From positions 310,001 to 374,000 of the forward strand of contig JAIPCX010000001.1 of the NCBI GenBank assembly GCA_021737945.1: a DNA stretch of 64,000 nt, read 5' to 3'. Below, piece by piece: positions 49,326 to 59,604 of this stretch. Both the position numbers and the translations under genes were made by a program. Source of the stretch: Polynucleobacter sp. (GTDB taxonomy: Bacteria > Pseudomonadota > Gammaproteobacteria > Burkholderiales > Burkholderiaceae_D). The notes under the pieces were generated by a model. The model was not told the origin of the DNA. It did no database searches and saw only the letters and a program-made list of their open reading frames with translations. The stretch's first letter is position 1; each line of letters begins with the position of its first letter.

Positions 49326-52300
49326 ATGTGGTTCACTCGCATCAGTATTGGTAACCCCGTACTCGCCACCATGATGATGGTGGCATTTGTGGTGCTCGGC
49401 CTGTTCTCCTATCAACGCTTGCGAGTCGATCAGTTTCCTGATGTGACCTTTCCTATTGTGGTGGTGCAAACAGAGTATCCCGGTGCTGCGCCCGAAACCG
49501 TAGAGAGCGACATCACGCGCAAAGTCGAAGAAGCGGTGAATACCATTAACGGTATCAACAGCCTGACTTCGCGCTCCTACGAAGGTCAGTCCATCGTCAT
49601 CATTGAATTTGCGCTGACAGTCGATCCAGCACAAGCTGCCCAAGATGTACGCGAAAAAGTAGCGTTGATTAAATCAGCGTTTCGCAAAGAAGTGAAAGAG
49701 CCTCGCGTAACGCGCTTTGATCCGGCAGACCGACCAATTTTCTCGGTCGCCGTGACGAATGATGCAGGAAAAAGCCGTTACACCATCCGTGAGCTAACCA
49801 CGATCGCTGATCAACTGGTTAAAAAACGTCTGGAAAATGTACGTGGCGTTGGATCTATTTCTCTGGTGGGTGGAGTTAAACGTGAAATTCAGATTTACGT
49901 TAAACCGGCTGAGATGCAAGCATTAAACATCAGCATGGATCAGGTGCTGAATGCAGTTCGCAATGAAAATCAAGAACTCCCTGCAGGTGCTGTACGTGCG
50001 CTGACGAACGAACAAATGGTACAGGTGCAGGGTCGCCTGAAACACCCAGAAGATTTCGAACGGATTGTTATCGTTAAACGCGGTGGGAATCCTGTCTTAT
50101 TAGGACAAATTGCCCGCGTCGTCGATAGCCAACAAGAACAAGAGAGCTTGGCGATGTTTAATGGTCAGCGCACCTTAGCGCTCGATATCATTAAAGCGCA
50201 AGGACAAAACACGATTGAAGTGGCTGATGGCTTGAAAAAAGTAATGAAAGAGTTGCAACCCACCTTAGATGCTCTGCACCCGGGCGTGAAGGTTGAAGTC
50301 ATCAAAGATGGATCGCGGCAGATACGCGTTGGCGTCGAAAATGTGCGTCGCACGTTAATCGAAGGTGCGTTACTCACCATTCTGATCGTATTTTTATTTT
50401 TGAATTCATGGCGCTCAACGGTCATCACAGGCTTAACGCTGCCGGTCTCATTGATCGGTACGTTTTTATTCATGGATTTGTTTGGCTTCACCATCAATAT
50501 GATTACTCTGATGGCGCTGTCATTGTGTGTGGGATTACTGATTGATGATGCGATTGTGGTGCGCGAAAATATTGTGCGCCATGCAGGCATGAAGGTGAAT
50601 GGACGTTTCAAGCAACCCCGCGAAGCTGCATTAGAGGGTACGCAAGAAATTGGCTTGGCTGTCCTTGCCACCACGTTTTCTATTGTGGCGGTGTTTATAC
50701 CAGTGGGCTTCATGGGCGGCATCATCGGCCGCTTCTTCCATCAGTTTGGCATCACGGTTGCTGCTGCCGTACTGATATCGATGTTTGTTTCATTTACGCT
50801 CGATCCCATGCTGTCATCTATCTGGCATGACCCCGAAGTTCACGGGCAACATGGGCCACGTCGAGGATGGTATGCAAATACCATCGGTCGCGTACTCGCA
50901 CAATTCGAAAAATTAGTGCAGTGGTTTTCTCGTATGTATCAAGTGGCTTTGACCTGGTCGCTTAAGCATCGAGTCGCGACACTGATCTTAGCAATCGCTA
51001 CTTTTTTGGGAGGCTTGGCGATACCTGCTTCGGGTCTCATTGGTAGTGAATTTGTACCGCAAGCAGACTATTCCGAAACCGGAGTGATCTTTTATACGCC
51101 GGTGGGTTCATCGCTGGAATTCACAGAAAGCAAAGCACGCCAAGTCGAAACAGCATTACGTGCTTTACCTGAAGTACGTGATCTTTACACCACGATCAAT
51201 ACCGGTACCTTGCAAGGCAAAAATTATGCGACGGTCTATGCACGACTAGTACCGCGCAGTGAGCGTCAACGCACCACCAAACAATTGAATCAGCCTTTGC
51301 GTGAACAGCTGATGAAAATTCCTGGCATTACTGTCACACACGTTGGCACACTCGACGGTGTGGGTGGCGATAATAAGCAATTACGTTTATCTATCCTCGG
51401 ACCGGATCTCAAGCAATTAGCCAAAATTTCGGATGAAGTGAAATCTAAAATGGCCACGATGCAAGGCGTGGTGGATCTCGATTCAAATTTAAAGCCTAAC
51501 AAGCCCAGCATCTGGATAGAACCACACCGAGAAGCCGCGGCTGATTTAGGTATTGGTGTTGCTCAGATTGGTAATGCGCTGCGTCCATTACTTGCCGGTG
51601 ATCCGGTGGTGGGTTGGCGTGCACCGGATGATGAAACCTATGATGTCACTGTACGGTTAGCTCCTTCTGAGCGCACTAACATCGCTGATCTTTCACGCCT
51701 CATGTTAGCCAGCACACAGATGAATAGCGATGGCACACCGATGATGGTGCCCTTGCGCCAAGTAGCCAGCATTACACCGGCATCGGGCGCTAATCAGATT
51801 AATCGTCGCGATCTCAATCGCGAAGTAGAACTCTCCGCCAATGTGGTGGGACGTTCAGCGGGTCAAGTCAGTGCTGAAGTAAAAAAAGTTTTAGAAGGAA
51901 TGAACTGGCAACCGGGCTATCGATTTCAAGTCGGGGGTGCGACTAAAAATATGCAGGAATCATTTGGTTATGCTTTGTCGGCGCTGCTCTTGGCGATTAT
52001 TTTCATTTACATGATTTTGGCTTCTCAGTTCGCCAGCTTCCTGCAACCGATCGCCATCATGTCGGCACTCCCACTGACCTTGATTGGTGTCTTCCTTTCA
52101 CTCATGTTTTTCCGTTCGACCTTGAATTTATTTTCTATCATCGGCTTTGTGATGCTGATGGGCTTAGTGACCAAGAACGCAATCTTGCTGGTTGATTTTG
52201 CGAATCAAGCGCGCAAAGAAGGTATGGAACGTAATGCCGCGCTACTTGAAGCAGCTCACGTGCGTTTGCGCCCGATTTTAATGACCACCTTAGCGATGGT

Positions 52301-52496
52301 GTTTGGCATGGTGCCGCTCGCGCTAGGTTTAGCGGAAGGCTCTGAGCAGCGCGCACCGATGGGCCAGGCGGTCATTGGTGGAATCATCACCTCATCCATT
52401 TTGACCTTGGTGGTCGTTCCGGTGATTTACACCTGGCTCGATGATTTCGCTGTATGGGCGCGTGCGCGCTTCTTGCAAGTACGGGAAGATAGCTAA
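49326..52496 (+). CDS. RND efflux permease, system 1
   Basis: A 1056-residue hydrophobe/amphiphile exporter with the 12-helix duplicated RND architecture. The proton-relay aspartates lie in GLLIDDAIVVRENIV, and PVGFMGGIIGRFFHQF and GLVTKNAILLVDFANQAR are family motifs. The N-terminus (WFTRISIGNPVLATMMMVA) groups with MdtB/MexW-like rather than AcrB-like pumps; substrates are unknown. It shares an operon with tetR and the adaptor and has no own outer-membrane gene. Confidence 0.94.
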   Translation: MWFTRISIGNPVLATMMMVAFVVLGLFSYQRLRVDQFPDVTFPIVVVQTEYPGAAPETVESDITRKVEEAVNTINGINSLTSRSYEGQSIVIIEFALTVDPAQAAQDVREKVALIKSAFRKEVKEPRVTRFDPADRPIFSVAVTNDAGKSRYTIRELTTIADQLVKKRLENVRGVGSISLVGGVKREIQIYVKPAEMQALNISMDQVLNAVRNENQELPAGAVRALTNEQMVQVQGRLKHPEDFERIVIVKRGGNPVLLGQIARVVDSQQEQESLAMFNGQRTLALDIIKAQGQNTIEVADGLKKVMKELQPTLDALHPGVKVEVIKDGSRQIRVGVENVRRTLIEGALLTILIVFLFLNSWRSTVITGLTLPVSLIGTFLFMDLFGFTINMITLMALSLCVGLLIDDAIVVRENIVRHAGMKVNGRFKQPREAALEGTQEIGLAVLATTFSIVAVFIPVGFMGGIIGRFFHQFGITVAAAVLISMFVSFTLDPMLSSIWHDPEVHGQHGPRRGWYANTIGRVLAQFEKLVQWFSRMYQVALTWSLKHRVATLILAIATFLGGLAIPASGLIGSEFVPQADYSETGVIFYTPVGSSLEFTESKARQVETALRALPEVRDLYTTINTGTLQGKNYATVYARLVPRSERQRTTKQLNQPLREQLMKIPGITVTHVGTLDGVGGDNKQLRLSILGPDLKQLAKISDEVKSKMATMQGVVDLDSNLKPNKPSIWIEPHREAAADLGIGVAQIGNALRPLLAGDPVVGWRAPDDETYDVTVRLAPSERTNIADLSRLMLASTQMNSDGTPMMVPLRQVASITPASGANQINRRDLNREVELSANVVGRSAGQVSAEVKKVLEGMNWQPGYRFQVGGATKNMQESFGYALSALLLAIIFIYMILASQFASFLQPIAIMSALPLTLIGVFLSLMFFRSTLNLFSIIGFVMLMGLVTKNAILLVDFANQARKEGMERNAALLEAAHVRLRPILMTTLAMVFGMVPLALGLAEGSEQRAPMGQAVIGGIITSSILTLVVVPVIYTWLDDFAVWARARFLQVREDS

Positions 52497-52604
52497 ATGC
52501 TCAGTTTTTCTAAGCTTGATTTAATAGCAAAAAATAATCACTCCGTTTGATAAAATGTCGCACTTTCTCCGCTAACCCCATTGATGAAATCTAGCCTGAC
52601 AGCC

Positions 52605-53270
52605 ATGAACTTAGAACAAGCCCGCGTGAACATGATAGAGCAGCAAATCCGTACCTGGGATGTACTCAATCAACAGGTCTTACAGACACTGGTGGCGGTG
52701 CGTCGTGAAGCCTTCGTCCCCACGGCCTATCAATCACTAGCTTTTTTTGATACTGAAATTCCACTTCCAGGCGGCGAAAATATGCTGTCGCCAAAAATGG
52801 AAGCACGCTTATTACAAGAAGCGGCTATCAATGATGATGAATCCGTGCTCGAAATCGGCGCAGGATCGGGATATATGGCGGCTTTGCTTGCGCACCATGC
52901 GCGACACGTCACTACGATTGAAATTCTTCCTGAACTTAAACAACTGGCAGAAAAAAATTTAACGAACTATGGCGTCGCTAACGTTAACGTTGAACTCGGC
53001 GATGGCGCACACGGTTGGATGGGTGCAGGTCATCGCGCTGCGCCTTGGGATGTGATCGTCATTTCTGGCGCGCTGCCCGTGTTGCCGAAAGTATTTCTCG
53101 AGCAGCTGCGTGTTGGTGGACGCTTGATTGCCGTGATCGGTGAAGCGCCGGTCATGTCGGCTTGTCTGGTGACACGCACTCAAGAAGATGCTTGGGATAA
53201 ACGCACTTTATTTGAAACCTGCATTACGCTTTTGCATAATGCTGAAACGCCTTCGGCGTTTCATTTTTGA
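52605..53270 (+). CDS. Protein-L-isoaspartate O-methyltransferase-like protein
   Basis: A 221-residue SAM-dependent methyltransferase of the PIMT family, with LEIGAGSGYMAALLA as SAM motif. The usual PIMT substrate motif GQ(T)IS.P is replaced by GGENMLSPKMEARL, so isoaspartate repair is doubtful. It lies upstream of a rhodanese and tolC, an arrangement I associate with many betaproteobacteria. ATG at 52605 (MNLEQARVNMIEQQIR) fits the family; ATG 52584 is an alternative. Confidence 0.8.
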   Translation: MNLEQARVNMIEQQIRTWDVLNQQVLQTLVAVRREAFVPTAYQSLAFFDTEIPLPGGENMLSPKMEARLLQEAAINDDESVLEIGAGSGYMAALLAHHARHVTTIEILPELKQLAEKNLTNYGVANVNVELGDGAHGWMGAGHRAAPWDVIVISGALPVLPKVFLEQLRVGGRLIAVIGEAPVMSACLVTRTQEDAWDKRTLFETCITLLHNAETPSAFHF

Positions 53271-53285
53271 TTGCGGCTAGTCGCT

Positions 53286-53609
53286 ATGAATCATTTGTCG
53301 GCTCCCGAACTGGCTCACTGGCTCGCAGATGCTGAACGCAAAGCACCCGTACTACTCGATGTGCGTGAACCGTGGGAATTCGAAACGTGTCACATTCCTG
53401 AATCGCAGTTGATGCCTATGAGCAGCATACCGGCCAGACAAGAAGAATTAGATCCGGAGCAAGCCATCGTTTGCATTTGTCATCATGGTGCTCGCAGCAT
53501 GCAGGTTGCCGCATTTTTAGAACGCGCAGGATTTACAGACGTCACTAACTTGACAGGTGGAGTCCACGCTTGGGCGATGCAGGTTGATACCAGTATGCCC
53601 ACGTATTAA
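53286..53609 (+). CDS. Rhodanese-like sulfurtransferase domain protein
   Basis: A 107-residue single-domain rhodanese with LLDVREPWEFETCHIP and the active-site loop CICHHGARS (C65). It is expected to carry a persulfide, or to sense redox state. The ATG at 53286 is used; an in-frame TTG is 15 bases upstream. It sits between the methyltransferase-like gene and tolC. Confidence 0.9.
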   Translation: MNHLSAPELAHWLADAERKAPVLLDVREPWEFETCHIPESQLMPMSSIPARQEELDPEQAIVCICHHGARSMQVAAFLERAGFTDVTNLTGGVHAWAMQVDTSMPTY

Positions 53610-53639
53610 AGCCAGACCAAAATTCACGGGAAAAGAAAA

Positions 53640-54953
53640 ATGCAACGAACTCAATTAGCTTCATTGATCGCCGGTATATGTTTGGCTATTGACGCTCAAG
53701 CCATGACACTGCTCGACGCTTTCAACGCAGCACAGGCCTACGACAGCCAGCTCGCCAGTGCACGCGGTGCACGTGATGCTGCTTATGAAAAATCCACCCA
53801 AGGTTTTGCGGGATTGTTGCCCACCGTGTCGGCAACAGCGAATATCAATCGCATTAGTACTCACCTCACCACGACCGGTATTGATCGCACCATTGACTAT
53901 ACCCAAGAGGTCTATCAGCTCCAGCTTAGGCAACCTATCTATAACCGTAATAATTTTGAACTCTACGAACAAAGCAAGCTGCAAGTAAATGCGGGCGAAA
54001 TTCAATTTGAACAAGCCAGAAATGATCTGGCTCTGCGTGTCGCCCAAGCTTACTTTGATGTGCTGGCGGCACAAGATGTGATTTCTTTCCTAGCCGCGCA
54101 AAAAACGGCAATTACGGAACAGCTTGAATCTGCTAAACGGAATTTTGAAGTCGGCACGGCCACCATCACCGATACCCATGAAGCACAAGCTCGCTTTGAT
54201 TTGGCACTGGCACAAGAAATCGCTGCGAACAATGATCTCGAAGTCAAACGCAATGCGCTCGCCGTAATTACTGGCCAAGTACCTCCAGAACTCCGTAGCC
54301 TGCGATCGGGTGTAAAACTTACCAGTCCCGAGCCATCCAGCATGGATAAGTGGGTGCAAAGTGCTGAGGCTGGTAATTTCAGCGTCATCGTTCAAGGCTT
54401 GTTGGTAGATATCGCCAAACTAGAAATCAGCCGTAATCGCGCAGGTCACTTTCCCACGCTGGATGGGGTGGCAACACAAAGTCAACGTAAAGATCTGACG
54501 TTCACCAGTCCCACCACGAACACCACTTCAGCAGTAGGACTTCAGTTAACGATTCCTTTGTTCGCTGGCTTTTCAACTACCAGCAAAATACGCGAAGCGA
54601 TTTCATTAGAAAATCAAGCCCGAGCTAATCTGGACACTGCAAAACGCGCAGCGATGCAAAATGCTCGCGCAGCTTATCTTGGTGTGCAAAGTGGACTATC
54701 GCAAATACGTGCGCTTGAAGCCGCTGAAGTATCCAGTAACTCAGCCTTGGAGTCGAATAAACTAGGCTACGACGTCGGCGTGCGAATCAATATCGATGTA
54801 CTCAATGCGCAGCAGCAGTTGTACTCAACCCGTCGCGATTTGGCTAAGGCGCGGTACGACACACTGATCAACGGATTACGCTTAAAAGCAGCCGCTGGCA
54901 CCTTGGGCGAAGTGGATTTGGCTGAATTGAATGCCTTGCTCGACATACGTTAA
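53640..54953 (+). CDS. tolC: TolC family outer-membrane efflux channel
   Basis: A 437-residue protein with a signal peptide (cleavage after AQA, about residue 21) and two OEP repeats of long helices (SARGARDAAYEKSTQGF; FELYEQSKLQ; GYDVGVRINIDVLNAQQQLYSTRRDL). It lacks a lipobox and is TolC-like, unlike the lipoprotein channel at 59601. It may serve both the MacAB-type and RND system 1 pumps and type I secretion. A weak hairpin (54968-54996) follows. Confidence 0.9.
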   Translation: MQRTQLASLIAGICLAIDAQAMTLLDAFNAAQAYDSQLASARGARDAAYEKSTQGFAGLLPTVSATANINRISTHLTTTGIDRTIDYTQEVYQLQLRQPIYNRNNFELYEQSKLQVNAGEIQFEQARNDLALRVAQAYFDVLAAQDVISFLAAQKTAITEQLESAKRNFEVGTATITDTHEAQARFDLALAQEIAANNDLEVKRNALAVITGQVPPELRSLRSGVKLTSPEPSSMDKWVQSAEAGNFSVIVQGLLVDIAKLEISRNRAGHFPTLDGVATQSQRKDLTFTSPTTNTTSAVGLQLTIPLFAGFSTTSKIREAISLENQARANLDTAKRAAMQNARAAYLGVQSGLSQIRALEAAEVSSNSALESNKLGYDVGVRINIDVLNAQQQLYSTRRDLAKARYDTLINGLRLKAAAGTLGEVDLAELNALLDIR

Positions 54954-55061
54954 GTGACCCTGACAAAACAAGCACTTAAACAATTCAAAAGCTTGTGTTT
55001 CAGACTCAGTTATTTTGACTCGTCCGCCCTGAAAACGCGGCTTAGCCTGCGCATAAATCGC

Positions 55062-55067
55062 TATACT
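55062..55067 (+). promoter_or_regulatory. Candidate -10 element of RND operon 2
   Basis: TATACT is present about 170 bases before the adaptor start; no good -35 is visible. If used, it gives a leader of about 160 bases with hairpins at 55086-55112 and 55131-55151 before the terminator-like one. Confidence 0.3.
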
Positions 55068-55190
55068 GAGCACAGATAAAAGAACGGTCATGCTGATCTT
55101 ACTTGCATGATCGTCACTCGCTCAGAAGAGGGACTCTGTTATATGGAGTCTTAAAACATCGTCGAGTTTTCAATTTGAAATTTTTTAATA

Positions 55191-55219
55191 ATCGTCAGCA
55201 TTCGGCTGATGGTTTTTTT
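55191..55219 (+). terminator. Terminator-like hairpin in the leader of RND operon 2
   Basis: ATCGTCAGC pairs with GCTGATGGT (about nine pairs, two G-T wobbles, 5-base loop) and is followed by seven T. It ends only 14 bases before the adaptor ATG and 240 bases after the tolC stop, so it could act as an attenuator of the pump operon. Confidence 0.65.
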
Positions 55220-55233
55220 ATTGGCTTGACAAC

Positions 55234-56445
55234 ATGAATATAACGTCGCGCGCATTAATCCCTTCCGCCCTTCTCCTTTTGCTGCTGAGTGCTTGCGGCG
55301 ACAAAAAACCGGCTGCGCCACCCGGTGCAGGTGCACCGCCGCCCGCCAATGTCGGCGTGATGACGGTGGCACCCGAAGATGTCGCCAACACCACTGAATT
55401 ACCGGGTCGAATTGAAGCCGTTCGAAATGCCGAAGTTCGCGCCCGCGTGGGTGGCATTGTGCAAAAACGCTTGTTCGGTGAAGGTAGCGAAGTGCGTGCA
55501 GGTGCGGTGCTCTATCAAATTGATTCAGCACCCTTTCAAGCCGCCTACAGTAGCGCTGAAGCGGCACTGGCTCGCGCTGATGCAAATCTGGGGCAAGCGA
55601 CGACGCGCTTAAATCGCTACCGCGGTCTAGTTGAGAGCAACGCTATCAGCAAGCAAGAATTTGATGATGCCCAGAGCTCACAAAAACTAGCAGCAGCGGA
55701 TGTCGCTGCGGCTAAAGCGGTATTGGACAATGCGCGCTTAAATCTTTCCTACTCTACGATCACAGCACCGATCGCCGGACGCATAGGACGCACGCTGGTG
55801 ACTGAAGGTGCACTCGTTACGGCGAATGACCCAACAGCGCTTGCAGTGATACAGCAGCTCGATCCGATTTATGTAACGCTAACTCAATCGAGTGTTGAAC
55901 TTTCGCATCTACGTGAAAAAATTGCTCAGTCTGGTCAGCGCGGTACTAAAGTCAAACTGACCTTGTTGACTGAAGATGGAAAACCTTATGCACACACCGG
56001 TCAGTTTCTGTTTTCAGAAACGACGGTTGATCCATCATCGAGCTCGGTGATTTTGCGTGCGCAATTTCCTAACCCGGAACGCACGCTATTACCCGGTATG
56101 TATGTACGCGTGCAGCTTGAGCAAGGTGTGCGTGCTGGCACCATCACCGTACCTCAACAAGCAGTGATGCGCACCGCGGATGGATCGATTGTGATGAGCG
56201 TCGATGCTGAAGGCAAAGTCACACCTAAGCCTGTAAAAACCGGAGCCGCCTACGGCACACGCTGGATCATTACTTCAGGGTTGAATGCAGGTGATCAGAT
56301 CATTGTCGAAGGGCTGCAAAAAGCCAAACCCGGCGCAACTGTCAAAGCAAACCCATGGCAGCCCGCGGGAGCTAGTGGATCTGCTGGATCTGCAACACCC
56401 AATGGATCAGGTTCGCCTGCCGCTGCAGCACCCGAAAAGAAATAA
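55234..56445 (+). CDS. RND efflux periplasmic adaptor lipoprotein (AcrA/MexA type), system 2
   Basis: A 403-residue lipoprotein adaptor: lipobox LSAC (C21), lipoyl/hairpin part (VGGIVQKRLFGEGSEVRAG; ATTRLNRYRGLVESNAISKQEFDDA) and a Pro/Gly/Ala-rich tail. Closest in layout to AcrA/MexA. No good ribosome site precedes the ATG; the T-run of the hairpin is directly upstream. First gene of a complete adaptor-pump-channel operon. Confidence 0.93.
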   Translation: MNITSRALIPSALLLLLLSACGDKKPAAPPGAGAPPPANVGVMTVAPEDVANTTELPGRIEAVRNAEVRARVGGIVQKRLFGEGSEVRAGAVLYQIDSAPFQAAYSSAEAALARADANLGQATTRLNRYRGLVESNAISKQEFDDAQSSQKLAAADVAAAKAVLDNARLNLSYSTITAPIAGRIGRTLVTEGALVTANDPTALAVIQQLDPIYVTLTQSSVELSHLREKIAQSGQRGTKVKLTLLTEDGKPYAHTGQFLFSETTVDPSSSSVILRAQFPNPERTLLPGMYVRVQLEQGVRAGTITVPQQAVMRTADGSIVMSVDAEGKVTPKPVKTGAAYGTRWIITSGLNAGDQIIVEGLQKAKPGATVKANPWQPAGASGSAGSATPNGSGSPAAAAPEKK

Positions 56446-56457
56446 GGACGCTTCACC

Positions 56458-59400
56458 ATGGCAAAGTTCTTTATCGATCGCCCGGTCTTTGCCTGGGTCA
56501 TCGCGTTATTCATCCTACTTGCAGGCCTATTAGCAATTCCTAATCTGCCGGTATCGCAGTATCCGCAGATTGCGCCGCCCACCATCATCGTCAACTCTGT
56601 GTATCCCGGTGCCTCAGCGCAAACGGTGGATGAAAGTGTCACCAGCCTGATCGAGCAAGAGATGAATGGCGCGGAAAACATGCTCTACATAGAATCACAG
56701 AGCCAAGCCGATGGTCAGTCATCGGTGAATGTGACGTTCCGCAATGGTACCAATCCTGAGTTAGCCGCTGTTGATGTTCAAAACCGTCTGAAGCGAATTG
56801 AAGCGCGACTGCCGCAAGCAGTAGTTCAACAAGGTGTTACCGTTACTCGCGCACGCAGTAACTTGCTGCTGTTCGTCACGTTGATCTCCACCGAAGGTAA
56901 GCAATCCTCCGTTGCACTAGGCGATTATCTGGCGCGTAATGTGATCAACGAAATCAAGCGTATTCCTGGTGTGGGTGTAGCGCAGTTATTTGGCACAGAA
57001 CGCGCGATGCGTATTTGGGCCGACCCCGACAAACTACTCGGATACAAACTCACACCGGCCGATGTAGTGAATGCCATACGCGCACAGAACGCGCAATTTT
57101 CAGCGGGTATTTTGGGTGATCTTCCCGCACCTAGTTCGCAGCGTATCGCCACCTCGATTGTCGTCACCGGCCAGCTATCGACTACCGAAGAATTCGGCAA
57201 CATCGTACTGCGCGCTACACCCGGTGGTGCCACGGTTCGGATTCGCGATATCGGCCGCGTTGAAGTGGCTGGTCAATCGTATGGATTCTCGGCGCGCTTA
57301 AACGGTAAAGATATTGCTGCGGTCGGTGTACAGCTCACCCCTACCGCGAATGCGCTTGAAACTGCCAAGTTAGTGCGCGCAAAAATGGTCGAGCTGAAAA
57401 AATATTTTCCGCCCGGTGTTGATTACGTTATTCCCTACGACACCTCATTGTTTGTTCAGATTTCTATTCAAGAAGTTATCAAGACTCTGCTTGAAGCCGT
57501 GCTGCTCGTATTTTTAGTCATGCTGCTGTTCCTGCAAAGTCTGCGTTACACATTGATTCCAGCGATTGTGGTTCCAGTCTCGCTGATGGGTACCTTTGCC
57601 ACCATGTCATTCTTCGGCTATTCAATCAATGTGCTGACTATGTTCGGTATGGTGCTAGCGATTGGTATTCTGGTTGATGATGCAATTGTGGTGGTGGAAA
57701 ATGTAGAACGCATCATGAGCGAAGAAGGCTTGTCGCCGCGCGATGCCACCATCAAAGCGATGACTCAAATTACCGGCGCGATTGTCGGCATTACCGCGGT
57801 GCTGATCGCGGTATTTGTACCGATGGCTTTCTTCACAGGTTCAGTCGGCGCGATTTATCGGCAGTTTTCTATGTCGATGGTGTCAGCCATGGTGTTCTCG
57901 GCCATCATGGCGCTGACACTCACCCCTGCTTTATGCGCTACGGTACTCAAACCGATCGATCCTGATCATCACGAACGCAAAGGATTTTTTGGCGCATTCA
58001 ACCGTCTATTTCGCCGCACCACGAATAGTTACCAAAGTGGCGTAGCAAAAATGCTCAAAAAGACCCTGCGCTATATGGTCTTGTACGGCGCGATTATCGC
58101 TGCGGTAGTGTGGATGGCCGTTCGCATGCCAACCTCTTTTTTACCGGCAGAAGATCAAGGCTATTTGCTAGCAAACGTGCAATTGCCGCCGGGTGCGAGT
58201 ACTGGTCGTACCCTGAGTGTGATGGAACAAGCCGAACAATATTTCAGCAAACAACCGGGCGTACAAGCGGTCGTGTCAGTACTTGGCTTCAGCTTCTCGG
58301 GCAATGGTCAGAATGGTGGTTTGTTGTTTGTACCTCTCAACGACTGGAAAGAACGCGCTACTCCTGAGCTGAGTTCACAAAGTATTGCCACCAAAGCGTT
58401 GTCCCTGATGGGTTCCATACGCGATGCGATTGTGTTCACGGTTAACCCACCCGCGATTCGCGAATTAGGGAACGCAACAGGCTTCTCCCTGCGACTGCAA
58501 GATCGTGCTGGACTAGGTCATGATGCGTTGCTTGCTGCGCGTAATCAATTACTAGGTATGCTTTCAAAAAGCACTGTTATCAAAGGTGCTCGTCCTGAAG
58601 GCATGGAAGATTCACCTCAACTTAAGCTTGAGATTGATCGAGATAAAGCAAATGCGCTCGGCGTTGATCTTGCCTCCATCAACGCGACTCTGTCGGGCAC
58701 CTTTGGATCGATTTACGTGAATGACTTCCCCAATGTAGGAAGACAGCAGCGTGTGATTTTGCAGGCCACACCAGAAAAACGTCTGCGCCCAGAAGATCTC
58801 GACAAGCTGCATGTAAAAAATGCTCAGGGAGCGATGGTTCCCCTCTCCGCTTTTGTGCGCAGCCAGTGGATTAACGGCGCCGTGCAGCTAGTTCGTTTTA
58901 ATGGCTATCCCGCAATGAAAATTCAAGGCGATGCCGCTCCCGGTGCGTCGTCCGGTGATGCGCTAGCTGAAGTCGAACGCATGGTAGCGCAACTGCCTTC
59001 AGGCATAGGCTTTGAATGGGCGGGTCAATCATTTGAAGAAAAAGCTGCTGGTTCCACCGCTACTGCGCTGTTTGTGCTTTCACTGCTAGCCGTGTTTTTG
59101 GTTCTGGCTGCCCTGTATGAAAGTACGTCGATACCGGTGGCGGTACTGCTTGTGGTTCCACTCGGTGTATTGGGGGCAGTGTCCTTCACTATTTTCCGCG
59201 AGATGCCGAACGATGTTTACTTTAAGGTGGGCCTGATTGCCATCATCGGTTTGTCCGCTAAAAATGCGATCTTAATTATCGAATTCGCCAAAGATCTACA
59301 AGCGGGTGGCATGGACCTGATTGAAGCAACGCTCACCGCCGTCAAACTTCGTTTTCGTCCCATCATCATGACCTCACTGGCATTCATACTGGGTGTATTG

Positions 59401-59604
59401 CCCTTGGTGGTCGCCACTGGCGCTGGCTCCGCCAGTCAACGTGCGATTGGCACTGGCGTTATGGGTGGCATGATCACGGCGACAGTATTGGCCGTATTTT
59501 TTGTACCTGTATTTTTTGTGGTGATTCGACGCATATTTAAAGGTAGCGAACGTCAACGCAAACTCTACGCAGCTAACTTGCATCAAAACGAGGCAAAACA
59601 ATGA
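56458..59604 (+). CDS. RND multidrug efflux permease (AcrB/MexB type), system 2
   Basis: A 1048-residue pump whose N-terminus MAKFFIDRPVFAWVIAL is typical of AcrB/MexB. Proton-relay aspartates lie in GILVDDAIVVVENVERIM, and GLSAKNAILIIEFAKDLQ marks the second half. It exports amphiphilic drugs from the periplasm. It starts 12 bases after the adaptor and its stop overlaps the channel gene by 4 bases (ATGA). Confidence 0.96.
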   Translation: MAKFFIDRPVFAWVIALFILLAGLLAIPNLPVSQYPQIAPPTIIVNSVYPGASAQTVDESVTSLIEQEMNGAENMLYIESQSQADGQSSVNVTFRNGTNPELAAVDVQNRLKRIEARLPQAVVQQGVTVTRARSNLLLFVTLISTEGKQSSVALGDYLARNVINEIKRIPGVGVAQLFGTERAMRIWADPDKLLGYKLTPADVVNAIRAQNAQFSAGILGDLPAPSSQRIATSIVVTGQLSTTEEFGNIVLRATPGGATVRIRDIGRVEVAGQSYGFSARLNGKDIAAVGVQLTPTANALETAKLVRAKMVELKKYFPPGVDYVIPYDTSLFVQISIQEVIKTLLEAVLLVFLVMLLFLQSLRYTLIPAIVVPVSLMGTFATMSFFGYSINVLTMFGMVLAIGILVDDAIVVVENVERIMSEEGLSPRDATIKAMTQITGAIVGITAVLIAVFVPMAFFTGSVGAIYRQFSMSMVSAMVFSAIMALTLTPALCATVLKPIDPDHHERKGFFGAFNRLFRRTTNSYQSGVAKMLKKTLRYMVLYGAIIAAVVWMAVRMPTSFLPAEDQGYLLANVQLPPGASTGRTLSVMEQAEQYFSKQPGVQAVVSVLGFSFSGNGQNGGLLFVPLNDWKERATPELSSQSIATKALSLMGSIRDAIVFTVNPPAIRELGNATGFSLRLQDRAGLGHDALLAARNQLLGMLSKSTVIKGARPEGMEDSPQLKLEIDRDKANALGVDLASINATLSGTFGSIYVNDFPNVGRQQRVILQATPEKRLRPEDLDKLHVKNAQGAMVPLSAFVRSQWINGAVQLVRFNGYPAMKIQGDAAPGASSGDALAEVERMVAQLPSGIGFEWAGQSFEEKAAGSTATALFVLSLLAVFLVLAALYESTSIPVAVLLVVPLGVLGAVSFTIFREMPNDVYFKVGLIAIIGLSAKNAILIIEFAKDLQAGGMDLIEATLTAVKLRFRPIIMTSLAFILGVLPLVVATGAGSASQRAIGTGVMGGMITATVLAVFFVPVFFVVIRRIFKGSERQRKLYAANLHQNEAKQ

